This document shows, piece after piece, positions 1 to 6,389 of a stretch of 9,515 nucleotides of DNA (the stretch's first letter is position 1; every line of letters begins with the position of its first letter). The translations under genes and the position numbers were made by a program. This DNA comes from Candidatus Poseidoniales archaeon. Lineage in GTDB: Archaea; Thermoplasmatota; Poseidoniia; Poseidoniales; Poseidoniaceae. The notes under the pieces were generated by a model. That model did not search any database. It was not told the origin of the DNA and was given only the letters and a program-made list of their open reading frames with translations. The DNA lies in NCBI GenBank assembly GCA_012270265.1, contig JAAXIR010000272.1, positions 1 to 9,515 on the forward strand, written 5' to 3'.

Positions 1-15
1 CCCTCGTTCGAGGGG
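1..15. other. Small inverted repeat at the left edge
   Basis: CCCTCG at 1-6 is followed after two bases by its reverse complement CGAGGG at 9-14, so a short hairpin (realistically 5 bp with a 4-base loop) is possible just before fhs. It could be the 3' end of a transcript from outside the window or chance. The first 31 bases hold no other recognisable signal, and no clear TATA box for fhs is visible, so the fhs promoter probably lies beyond the edge. Confidence 0.25.
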
Positions 16-31
16 TTGATTTGATAGCCAA

Positions 32-1765
32 ATGGATATGCAGAGGTTCATGGCAAGTGATTTGGAGATTGCTCGTGCTGCGAAACTTGAACCCATTGAG
101 ACCATTGCATGGAAATTAGGCATCCCTTCAGGCGAACTGATTCCTCATGGACAATACATGGCAAAACTAAGCTGGGAAGGTATGAAACAACGTTTTGATT
201 CTGCTAAAGGGAATCTCATCCTCGTCACCTCCGTCAATCCTACACCGTTTGGTGAGGGCAAAACAGTCACAACCATCGGATTGACGCAAGCGTTGTGCCA
301 TATCGGCAAGAATGCGACATGCGTCATTCGTGAACCTTCAATGGGCCCTGTGTTTGGAATCAAAGGCGGTGCTGCAGGTGGAGGTCAATCACAAGTGCTT
401 CCGATGGAAGAAATCAATCTCCATTTTACTGGAGACCTTCATGCAGTGACATCTGCGCACAATCTCCTCTCTTCCCTGATTGACAACCACATCAAGCATG
501 GAAACGCATGCAACATCGATACGAACCGTGTGTTCTGGCCACGGGTGGTTGATTTGAATGACCGGTCATTGCGAGAGGTTGTCATCGGATTAGGTGGTCC
601 CGCCAACGGTCATGTGCGACAGGATCGCTTCGATATTACAGCAGCTTCTGAAATTATGGCGATTCTCGTCCTTGCGAGAGATTATGCTGACTTGCGAAAG
701 CGGCTCGGTGATATTGTCATCGCTGAATCGGTCGAAGGACATCCCATCAAAGCAGAGCAAATCGAAGCTGCTGGAGCCATGGCTTTGCTTCTTCGAAACG
801 CATTCCTACCGAATCTTGTACAAACATTGGAAGGAAATCCAGCATTCATCCATGGAGGTCCTTTTGCCAACATCGCCCATGGAAATTCATCCATTGTAGC
901 GGACCGAATCGCGTTGTCATGTGCAGACTATGTCGTCACAGAGGCAGGGTTTGGCAGTGACATGGGCGCTGAAAAGTTCATGCACATCAAAGCCAACACC
1001 TCAGGGAAAGCCCCTGATTGTGTTGTAATGAACGTAACAGTTCGCTCGATGAAGTTGCATGGTAAAGCGTTTGGAGAACGTGGTGGATATCGACCTTCTA
1101 AGGAAGAACTTGAGACTGAGAATGTCCAAGCCGTCATCGCAGGAGCAACGTCAAACCTCGATCGTCACATCAAGAACATGGCACGATTTGGGGTACCCGT
1201 TGTTGTTTCGATTAACCAATTCATGAGTGATACGGAGGCAGAACTGGAAGCGATTGAAACAGCTGCCCGTGCAAGCGGTGCTGCTCGTGTTTGTCGAACG
1301 GAAGTTCACGCAAAAGGGGGGGAAGGAGGAGCAGACCTTGCCAATGCTGTTGTCGAGGCCATTCATGATCACGTTGCTGCTGGACGACCTTTCCTACCAC
1401 TCGTTGCTCCAAATGATTCCATTGAAGAGAAGGTGAACGCTATTGCAACACGTATGTATGGAGCAAACAGTGTTCAGATCGAAGCAGCAGCCAAGCGCCA
1501 GTTGAAGAAAATACAAGACTGGGGATACGGCTCGTTACCGGTATGCATGGCAAAGACACAGTACTCGTTTTCACACGATGCAGGAATGCTTGGGGCTCCG
1601 AATGGATTCGACTTGCCTGTTCGAGAATTCCGTTTGAATGCAGGTGCAGGCTTTGTTGTCGCCATCTTGGGCTCCATGATGACGATGCCTGGACTTCCAA
1701 AACGACCTGCAGCCAACGATATGGATATGGATGAGGACGGACACCTCAAGGGTGTCTTCGGGTGA
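32..1765 (+). CDS. fhs: Formate--tetrahydrofolate ligase (10-formyl-THF synthetase)
   Basis: This cytoplasmic enzyme makes 10-formyltetrahydrofolate from formate, THF and ATP, feeding one-carbon units into purine synthesis and the folate pathway. The protein is 577 residues, normal for the monofunctional family. Seen in the sequence: the nucleotide-binding loop TPFGEGKT at residues 71-78; the family signature region REPSMGPVFGIKGGAAGGG starting near residue 100; EAGFGSDMGAEKF near 304-316; the HAKGGEGG stretch near 427; and a typical C-terminus ending MPGLPKRPAA...GHLKGVFG. Start choice: ATG codons lie at 32, 38 and 50. Family members usually begin like the ATG at 50 (MASDLEIA...), and GAGG at 43-46 sits just before it, so 50 may be the true start; the longer form is given here. 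A run of seven G at 1316-1322 does not break the frame. pelA follows after 6 bp, so co-transcription is likely. Confidence 0.96.
   Translation: MDMQRFMASDLEIARAAKLEPIETIAWKLGIPSGELIPHGQYMAKLSWEGMKQRFDSAKGNLILVTSVNPTPFGEGKTVTTIGLTQALCHIGKNATCVIREPSMGPVFGIKGGAAGGGQSQVLPMEEINLHFTGDLHAVTSAHNLLSSLIDNHIKHGNACNIDTNRVFWPRVVDLNDRSLREVVIGLGGPANGHVRQDRFDITAASEIMAILVLARDYADLRKRLGDIVIAESVEGHPIKAEQIEAAGAMALLLRNAFLPNLVQTLEGNPAFIHGGPFANIAHGNSSIVADRIALSCADYVVTEAGFGSDMGAEKFMHIKANTSGKAPDCVVMNVTVRSMKLHGKAFGERGGYRPSKEELETENVQAVIAGATSNLDRHIKNMARFGVPVVVSINQFMSDTEAELEAIETAARASGAARVCRTEVHAKGGEGGADLANAVVEAIHDHVAAGRPFLPLVAPNDSIEEKVNAIATRMYGANSVQIEAAAKRQLKKIQDWGYGSLPVCMAKTQYSFSHDAGMLGAPNGFDLPVREFRLNAGAGFVVAILGSMMTMPGLPKRPAANDMDMDEDGHLKGVFG
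1761..1765 (+). promoter_or_regulatory. Shine-Dalgarno-like GGTGA before pelA
   Basis: GGTGA overlaps the fhs stop codon and ends 6 bases before the pelA ATG. It is complementary to the usual archaeal 16S rRNA 3' end (anti-SD core). It supports the ATG at 1772 and suggests translational coupling with fhs. Confidence 0.45.
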
Positions 1766-1771
1766 ACATCG

Positions 1772-2836
1772 ATGCATATTCTCAATCAGGGCGAGAACCA
1801 TTGGAAACTTCGGATCGAATCTGAAGACGACTTATGGGTCCTTGCTCGACTCGCCAGCAATGGGCGTCATCTCGCTATGCTCGGAGAGCGTCGCGATACA
1901 ACAACAGCAGAATCAGGTTCTCGAGCAAAGGCCGCTGAACGAAAGAAAATGTGGATTGAATTACGAATCCTATCAACAGAGTACCAGTCCTACTCTGACA
2001 TTCTTCGTGTTCATGGAACAATTGTACAAGCACCGATGGACATCGGATCGCATCATACACACCTCATCGAGGTGGGAGATGACATTGAGTTAACTGCAAA
2101 CGAACCATTTCCTGATTTCGATGCAACGCTCCTCAAGGATGCTATTGATTCTTCCAACAAGAGCAACATTGCGGTTGTTGTTGTTGAAAACGATGAAATC
2201 ATTCTCTTTGAGATCACATCAAGAGGACTCCGTGAAGGTGCGACATGGACCATGCGCGGTGGAGGAAAGCGAGGCGATGTTCGAACAAGCGAAAGCGTGG
2301 CGCAATCCTTCCAGAAGCAAGTCGCAAAAGAGATACTTGCAGCAACATCAACCGAATTACCAATGATTCTTTGCGGCCCTGGTCACGCTCGTGAAAAACT
2401 CAAGTCGGTCATTCTTGATATCGAACCTGAACGAACGCTTCGATTGATTGCAACATCGATGGCTGGCCGAGCAGGAGCGAATGAAATTATTCGAGATGGT
2501 TTGGCCAACGAGTTTTTGCAAGATTATGCAATCAACAAAGAAATGCAGTTGCTGGAAGAAGTGTGGGCAAGGATTAGTTCGAACGGAGCAGTCGCATACG
2601 GACAACAAGACCTCGCTCGTGCCATGGAAGAGGGGGCAATCGAAACGTTGCTTGTCGCCATTGATTTGCTTCGCGATGAGGAAACAGAGATTGATGGAGT
2701 GATGTTGAGTACATGGATTCGTGGTCTCGATGATATTGGCGGGAAATTGGTCCAATGTTCAACTGAACACGATGCAGGTGAGCAACTGATGGGATTGGGC
2801 GGTGTCGTAGCTCTGCTTCGCTACAAGATGGTGTGA
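1772..2836 (+). CDS. pelA: Pelota (Dom34) ribosome-rescue protein
   Basis: Pelota is the eRF1-like factor that enters the A site of stalled ribosomes and, with a translational GTPase (aEF1A in archaea) and ABCE1, splits them in no-go and non-stop surveillance. The protein is 354 residues, the family's usual length. Seen: an N-terminal Sm-like domain (about 1-130, MHILNQGENHWKLRIES... through VGDDIEL); a central eRF1-2-like domain (about 135-260) with the typical MILCGPGHAREKL strand-turn near 195-207; and a C-terminal eRF1-3-like domain (about 265-350) with the hallmark AMEEGAIETLLVAIDLLR. No GGQ motif is present, as expected: pelota does not hydrolyse peptidyl-tRNA, which separates it from aRF1. 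The ATG is preceded by GGTGA at good spacing. It lies 6 bp after fhs, and a small ORF starts right at its stop codon, so the three look like one transcription unit. No sign of truncation. Confidence 0.96.
   Translation: MHILNQGENHWKLRIESEDDLWVLARLASNGRHLAMLGERRDTTTAESGSRAKAAERKKMWIELRILSTEYQSYSDILRVHGTIVQAPMDIGSHHTHLIEVGDDIELTANEPFPDFDATLLKDAIDSSNKSNIAVVVVENDEIILFEITSRGLREGATWTMRGGGKRGDVRTSESVAQSFQKQVAKEILAATSTELPMILCGPGHAREKLKSVILDIEPERTLRLIATSMAGRAGANEIIRDGLANEFLQDYAINKEMQLLEEVWARISSNGAVAYGQQDLARAMEEGAIETLLVAIDLLRDEETEIDGVMLSTWIRGLDDIGGKLVQCSTEHDAGEQLMGLGGVVALLRYKMV
2830..2833 (+). promoter_or_regulatory. Shine-Dalgarno-like GGTG deciding the start of the small ORF
   Basis: GGTG at the very end of pelA lies 5 bases before the ATG at 2839. 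An in-frame GTG at 2833 is the alternative start, but no ribosome-binding sequence precedes it. The ATG is therefore preferred. The arrangement (stop codon, two bases, ATG) implies translational coupling to pelA. Confidence 0.4.
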
Positions 2837-2838
2837 AC

Positions 2839-3144
2839 ATGAAAATCGTTCGCTACTCAGAATTGGGCAATCATGTTCGAGAGGAGATGAAAGGGGCTCG
2901 GTGGATTTTACTTCATCAGGACGAACTCCAAGATGCCCTCGGAGCACTGATGTTCGCAGAACTGGATGGCGTACTTGTTGCCGTTGATCATCGGGGCTCG
3001 ATTCCCGATGATGGATTATGGCGTCGTGCCGTCCATTTGCTCCTCGTGTCAAGTGATTTAGATGCAGATGAAATTCGCTCGAAAACTGGAATCACAAAGG
3101 TCGTAGCGGGCGATGATACGTCGCTTGAGGAACACCTATGGTAA
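2839..3144 (+). CDS. Small conserved-looking protein of unknown function, coupled to pelA
   Basis: I do not recognise the family. The product is 101 residues from the ATG (103 from the in-frame GTG at 2833). It has no membrane segment, signal peptide or cysteine. Predicted secondary structure alternates strand and helix: strand WILLHQ, helix ELQDALGALMFAEL, strand GVLVAVDH, helix WRRAVHLLLVSSDLDADEIR, strand ITKVVAGDD. This would suit a small alpha/beta domain, and the composition is acidic overall. It begins two bases after the pelA stop codon, behind an SD-like GGTG, so it is very probably co-translated with pelA and may act in the same translation-linked context; that is guilt by association only. 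Its stop codon directly touches the 3' end of the oppositely oriented tRNA. Normal codon use and tight spacing make it a real gene and not a chance frame. Confidence 0.75.
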   Translation: MKIVRYSELGNHVREEMKGARWILLHQDELQDALGALMFAELDGVLVAVDHRGSIPDDGLWRRAVHLLLVSSDLDADEIRSKTGITKVVAGDDTSLEEHLW

Positions 3145-3218
3145 TGGGTCCGGAGGGAATTGAACCCTCGATCTTCGCCTTGTAAGGGCGACGTCATAAA
3201 CCCCTAGACCACAGACCC
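3145..3218 (-). tRNA. tRNA-Val (anticodon UAC)
   Basis: Read on the minus strand, 74 nt fold into a full cloverleaf. The acceptor stem is GGGTCTG with CGGACCC (one U-G pair); U8 and G9 follow, then a D arm closed by GTC/GAC. The anticodon stem TCGCC/GGCGA carries a 7-base loop CTTACAA, placing UAC at positions 34-36. The variable loop is 5 nt (AGATC). The T arm GAGGG/CCCTC has loop TTCAATT. The discriminator is A73. CCA is not encoded, so it must be added by CCA-adding enzyme, as is common in archaea. No intron is present. The gene is alone, on the strand opposite to its neighbours; its 3' end abuts the stop codon of the small ORF and no T-run is seen beyond it. Confidence 0.96.
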
Positions 3219-3238
3219 AGCCCTCCGTCGTCGGTGAC

Positions 3239-3254
3239 GTATTTGAAACGCTTG
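3239..3254 (-). promoter_or_regulatory. Candidate BRE/TATA promoter of tRNA-Val, possibly shared divergently with pncC
   Basis: On the minus strand this reads AAGCG followed by TTTCAAATAC, centred about 26 bases before the tRNA 5' end, the usual distance for an archaeal TATA element with a purine-rich BRE before it. The same AT-rich patch (GTATTTGAAA on the plus strand) lies about 34 bases before the pncC ATG and might also serve that gene. The match is weak, and the rest of the 59-bp gap 3219-3277 shows nothing else clear. Confidence 0.35.
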
Positions 3255-3277
3255 GCAATGCAATAACCTCAAAACCG

Positions 3278-4000
3278 ATGTGGAATCACGACGAATCAAT
3301 GGACGAAGAGGCACAAGCCGCTGCGGCCCGGTTGGTTCGCCGTCTCAAGGACGGATATACAATCACCATTGCGGAATCTTGTACTGGTGGCTTACTGGCC
3401 AGTACACTCACGGATATCGCTGGTGCGAGCAAGTGGTTCAATCAATCCTGGGTGACCTACTCCTATGACGCCAAAATTCGTGAATTGAATGTGGATCCAA
3501 AAACACTCGAAAAGCGAGGAGCAGTATCTGCGGAGGTAGCAATTCAGATGGCGCAGGGAGCACTCGCCCGAGCCAATGCAGACATTGCCATTTCAATCAC
3601 AGGCATAGCAGGCCCTAACAACGATGGCACCAAGAAGAAAGTTGGATTCGTCTACGTCGGTATTGCATCGCGAACATGGGCAATTGCAGAAGCTACTCAA
3701 ATCGGCGGAAATCGCCAAGAGAACAAGCAAGGCTTCGTGCATTTCGCCCTACTTACGGCCATTCGTCACTGGGACCAAGCGATGGAACTTGCAGAACAAA
3801 CACTCAAGGACGAAATAAAACAACGCGAAGAACAAGCCAGACTCAAGGCACTTGAAGAAATTGAACGCAACAAAAGAGCAGCTGCGGCTGCACAATCTGC
3901 AGAATGGCAATCCCAGTCCTGGTCGGGAGATTCTGCTGACAATTCGGAGTCAAATCTTGGAACGGATGTTGAATGGTCAAGTGATTCAGCAAACGAATGA
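3278..4000 (+). CDS. pncC: PncC/CinA C-terminal family nicotinamide-nucleotide amidase with extended tail
   Basis: The family deamidates nicotinamide mononucleotide to nicotinate mononucleotide, recycling the pyridine nucleotide released by NAD-consuming enzymes. Seen: the signature TIAESCTGG at 30-38 with the presumed catalytic serine at 34; TYSYDAKIRELNV near 54-66 with the conserved Lys; and SITGIAGPNNDGT...VGFVYVGIA near 107-130. Only the C-terminal CinA domain is present; the N-terminal molybdopterin-binding-like domain of full CinA is absent, as in standalone PncC. The catalytic domain ends near residue 165, where family members usually stop. This protein continues to 240 with a charged, probably helical or coiled-coil stretch rich in Glu, Lys, Arg and Ala (about 168-205) and then a Ser/Asp/Glu/Asn-rich, probably disordered tail. 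An alternative ATG is at 3299. DP1 follows closely, so the two may be co-transcribed. Confidence 0.9.
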   Translation: MWNHDESMDEEAQAAAARLVRRLKDGYTITIAESCTGGLLASTLTDIAGASKWFNQSWVTYSYDAKIRELNVDPKTLEKRGAVSAEVAIQMAQGALARANADIAISITGIAGPNNDGTKKKVGFVYVGIASRTWAIAEATQIGGNRQENKQGFVHFALLTAIRHWDQAMELAEQTLKDEIKQREEQARLKALEEIERNKRAAAAAQSAEWQSQSWSGDSADNSESNLGTDVEWSSDSANE

Positions 4001-4012
4001 ACATGAACCCTT

Positions 4013-5620
4013 TTGGAGGGTCGCCCCCCATTGGGAATCATGACTGCGGAATGGGGTGTAATTTCGCAGGAATTGATGAAACGTGGAATACTTGTTACCA
4101 CGGGTGTCAAAGAAAAATTGCTTTCACTCGACGATCCAATGAATGTGTTGAACCAAGCACCAAATGTTGGATTTGAACGAGGGATGCTATCTGTTGATTT
4201 ACTTGACAAAATGATTCAGGAAGCAATTCCAAAAGATACACCAGATGCCGAAAAACCAGCCGTATCAATCGGGCGAACCATAGCACCAATCAAGGAACGA
4301 GAACCAGTTCAAATTCAGTATAGGAACAATCTTCCAGATTGGAAGGAGAGAGATTTCTCGGGAATTGCAACCGATGTTGACAATGACATCTTGGTCCACT
4401 ACGATATCACAGGGAACAGCACGACTGAAGGTAAAATGGGACACATACAAGCATGTTTCAATGATCGCTTGGAGAGTATCCGGAAAATGATCGTCAAGAA
4501 TTCAAGGCTACCAAGAAAACCGCAGGAAATTGGACGACTCAATGTTGAATATCGACGATACCAAGGCTACGAGAACCTTGCTGTGGCGATTGGATTGGTC
4601 AACGAACCTCGCCACACAAAGAACGGCCACCTTATGTTTGGACTTGAAGATGAAACGGGAGAAATGAATTGTTTGCTCACCATTCGTCAGGGAGACGATC
4701 GTGACCGAATGCACGAGCAAGTTGTTGAGGCGGGATTGATGCCTGATGATGTGCTTGGAGTCAGTGGTTCGTTTTCACAAACAGGCGACATCTTCTACGT
4801 CGATGATCTGTTTTTCCCGATGAAAGATCGACATGAAAAGAAGAGCGCACACATTGGAGTAAGTGTAGCGTTCTTGTCCGATATTCACGTAGGTTCGAAG
4901 ACGTTTCTTGAAGCACAATGGCACAAGATGGTGCGCTGGTTCCACACGGATCCGCTTGCAAAGACCATCAAATACCTCATATTGAGTGGAGACTGTGTTG
5001 ATGGGGTAGGAATATATCCTGGTCAAGACAAGGAACTCGCGATAACTGATTTGTTTGGACAATACAGCGAATTTGCAAGATTGTTGGAACTTCTACCGGA
5101 TTGGGTTGAGTGCGTCATGCTCCCAGGCAATCACGATGCAGTTCGACCAGCTGAACCACAACCAACGTTTGAGAAAGACATTCAGCAGGATTACAACAAA
5201 ACGACGTTTGTAGGAAACCCTTGTGATTTCTCATTGCATGATGTGCGTCTTCTCTCTTATCATGGTAAATCGATCGACGACTTCGTGGCTGGTTTGCGAA
5301 CAGTCACCTACTCTGAACCAGTTGAGGCGATGAGACAAATGCTCAGAAGGCGCCATTTAGCCCCACAATGGGGGGGTAAGACGCCGTTATCTCCAGAACT
5401 TGAGGATGGTCTGGTCATTCGTGAAGTTCCAGACATTTTTGTTACTGGACACGTCCATGGTCATGCTTGTTTGGATTTCAGAGGAACAACACTTGTGTGT
5501 TCATCCACATGGCAGGATCAAACATCTTATCAGAAAATGCTCGGATTCCAACCGAAACCATGTATGCTCACAATTGTGAACTTACAATCGCACAAATCAA
5601 CATCAATTCCCTTCGCTTGA
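4013..5620 (+). CDS. polB: DNA polymerase D (Pol II) small subunit DP1, exonuclease subunit
   Basis: DP1 pairs with the large catalytic subunit DP2 to form PolD, the euryarchaeal replicative polymerase, and supplies the 3'-5' proofreading nuclease through an Mre11-like fold. The open frame gives 535 residues from TTG at 4013; ATG at 4040 gives 526 and is the more natural start (MTAEWGVIS...). Residues here count from TTG. Seen: a helical N-terminal region (10-70), a poorly conserved linker, an OB-fold region (about 165-275), and a calcineurin-like phosphoesterase domain with every metal-ligand motif intact: SDIHVGSK at 289, GDCVDGVG with Asp at 327, PGNHD at 371-375, YHG at 416-418 and TGHVHGH at 478. 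The typical IYPGQ and WGGKTPLSPE segments are also present, so the nuclease should be active. The gene for DP2 is not in this window. No good SD precedes either start. The 3' end overlaps the convergent HAD gene by 18 bp. Confidence 0.95.
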   Translation: MEGRPPLGIMTAEWGVISQELMKRGILVTTGVKEKLLSLDDPMNVLNQAPNVGFERGMLSVDLLDKMIQEAIPKDTPDAEKPAVSIGRTIAPIKEREPVQIQYRNNLPDWKERDFSGIATDVDNDILVHYDITGNSTTEGKMGHIQACFNDRLESIRKMIVKNSRLPRKPQEIGRLNVEYRRYQGYENLAVAIGLVNEPRHTKNGHLMFGLEDETGEMNCLLTIRQGDDRDRMHEQVVEAGLMPDDVLGVSGSFSQTGDIFYVDDLFFPMKDRHEKKSAHIGVSVAFLSDIHVGSKTFLEAQWHKMVRWFHTDPLAKTIKYLILSGDCVDGVGIYPGQDKELAITDLFGQYSEFARLLELLPDWVECVMLPGNHDAVRPAEPQPTFEKDIQQDYNKTTFVGNPCDFSLHDVRLLSYHGKSIDDFVAGLRTVTYSEPVEAMRQMLRRRHLAPQWGGKTPLSPELEDGLVIREVPDIFVTGHVHGHACLDFRGTTLVCSSTWQDQTSYQKMLGFQPKPCMLTIVNLQSHKSTSIPFA

Positions 5621-6298
5621 AGGAAATACAATGTGTCCGAGGATTTTCGAGAGATCCTTTTCCATTATGATGGGGACGCCCGCTTCCGTGAAAGCATTGA
5701 CCGATGATTCACGGCTTGGATTGAAACCAATGAATCCACTACCAGGGACCATCATCGAGAGATCCATTTCAGAGTCTCCGACCGAAACAACCTCTTCTGC
5801 TTCGAATTCGTGCATCTGCATCAATCGATTGATTACATCGCCTTTGCCACTGGCATGAAGACGACAAATACCATCATCGGAGAGGAATCCATCTTCATCG
5901 AATTCGAATCCATTGGCAATCCAATCGTCCACTTTGAGCATGGCGGCAATGCTGCTCACGAACAAATCAACGCCGGCACTCACAATAGCAACGTAAACCC
6001 CGGCATCCTGCAAAGCTTGCACCGTTTCTCGAGCACCCTTCATCAAAGATACGCCCGAATACATTCGAAACAGCTCGTCTTTGTGGATCGGATCTTGAAT
6101 CGCTTTCCACATAGCAATGTCCGAACGCATGAACTCGACATCGGTGAGTTCACCAGCAATGAATCGGGAGAGATTCTTACTGTTGTCCGTTCCAAAGCCA
6201 TCATGCAGTGTCTTCAACGAACTAACCGACTCCACGAGGACACCATCGCAATAGAAGACAACGCATTTGCAAGCACTAGGCATAGACATTGCTAGCAT
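5603..6298 (-). CDS. SerB-like HAD-family phosphatase lacking the nucleophilic Asp
   Basis: The protein has 231 residues and resembles phosphoserine phosphatases and related HAD hydrolases. Seen: motif I as VVFYCDGVLVE (13-23), where the usual DxDG is YxDG, with Tyr16 in place of the Asp that forms the phospho-aspartate; a helical cap (about 25-85); motif II AIVSAG with Ser107; motif III Lys152 in SGKGDV; motif IV VGDSEMD at 173-179; and the SerB-like FIGFNP near 189-194. Everything except the nucleophile is conserved. Codon 16 is TAT at 6253-6251, one base from GAT (Asp), so mutation, sequencing error or a genuine loss of hydrolase activity are all possible. No SerB assignment is made, for that reason. 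ATG codons lie at 6298, 6289 and 6283; AGGAG at 6299-6303 suits 6289 best. The 3' end overlaps DP1 by 18 bp. The upstream same-strand gene is separated by a hairpin. Confidence 0.88.
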   Translation of the reverse strand: MLAMSMPSACKCVVFYCDGVLVESVSSLKTLHDGFGTDNSKNLSRFIAGELTDVEFMRSDIAMWKAIQDPIHKDELFRMYSGVSLMKGARETVQALQDAGVYVAIVSAGVDLFVSSIAAMLKVDDWIANGFEFDEDGFLSDDGICRLHASGKGDVINRLMQMHEFEAEEVVSVGDSEMDLSMMVPGSGFIGFNPSRESSVNAFTEAGVPIIMEKDLSKILGHIVFPSSEGN

Positions 6299-6303
6299 CT
6301 CCT
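6299..6303 (-). promoter_or_regulatory. Shine-Dalgarno AGGAG of the HAD gene
   Basis: On the minus strand AGGAG lies directly against the first ATG (6298) and 9 bases before the second in-frame ATG (6289). Spacing therefore favours translation from 6289, giving a protein of 228 residues starting MSMPSACK. No convincing TATA box was seen in the 91-bp gap upstream. Confidence 0.5.
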
Positions 6304-6334
6304 GCTTAACAGCATTCGCTTAGCACCAGAAGAT

Positions 6335-6364
6335 TGGGCCGGTGGCGGTGATGCCACCGGCCCA
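6335..6364 (-). terminator. Perfect 12-bp GC-rich hairpin after the surface-protein gene
   Basis: GGGCCGGTGGC at 6336-6346 and GCCACCGGCCC at 6353-6363 are exact reverse complements with a 6-base loop, extended by a T-A pair at 6335/6364. On the minus strand it starts 25 bases after the stop codon of the surface-protein gene and lies about 36 bases before the HAD start. No strong U-run follows, and archaeal termination depends mainly on U-tracts, so it may instead protect the 3' end of an abundant mRNA or act as a protein site. It is the only clear element in the gap 6299-6389. Confidence 0.5.
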
Positions 6365-6389
6365 TCAACTGTTCTCAGTCCTTCCAATC

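Noticed and set aside
1..31. Possible T-arm of a tRNA at the left edge (GTTCGAG within a GC stem)
   Set aside because: No acceptor stem end or discriminator at the right distance follows, and the stem geometry does not match a 5-bp T stem with a 7-base loop.
1316..1322. Run of seven G in fhs as a possible frameshift
   Set aside because: The family segment HAKGGEGG reads correctly through the run, and conserved sequence continues to the C-terminus.
2357..2755. 132-codon minus-strand frame inside pelA
   Set aside because: Fully antisense to well-conserved pelota domains, with no family signature.
3766..4209. 147-codon minus-strand frame over the pncC tail and DP1 start
   Set aside because: It is antisense to the pncC C-terminus and the DP1 N-terminus, very Ser-rich because of complementing acidic and Ala codons, and has no promoter or SD.
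5370..5376. G-run in DP1 as a possible frameshift
   Set aside because: The frame continues into the expected QWGGKTPLSPE segment and the TGHVH motif.
5810..6295. 161-codon plus-strand frame opposite the HAD gene
   Set aside because: Antisense to a protein with HAD motifs II to IV in order; no motifs of its own.
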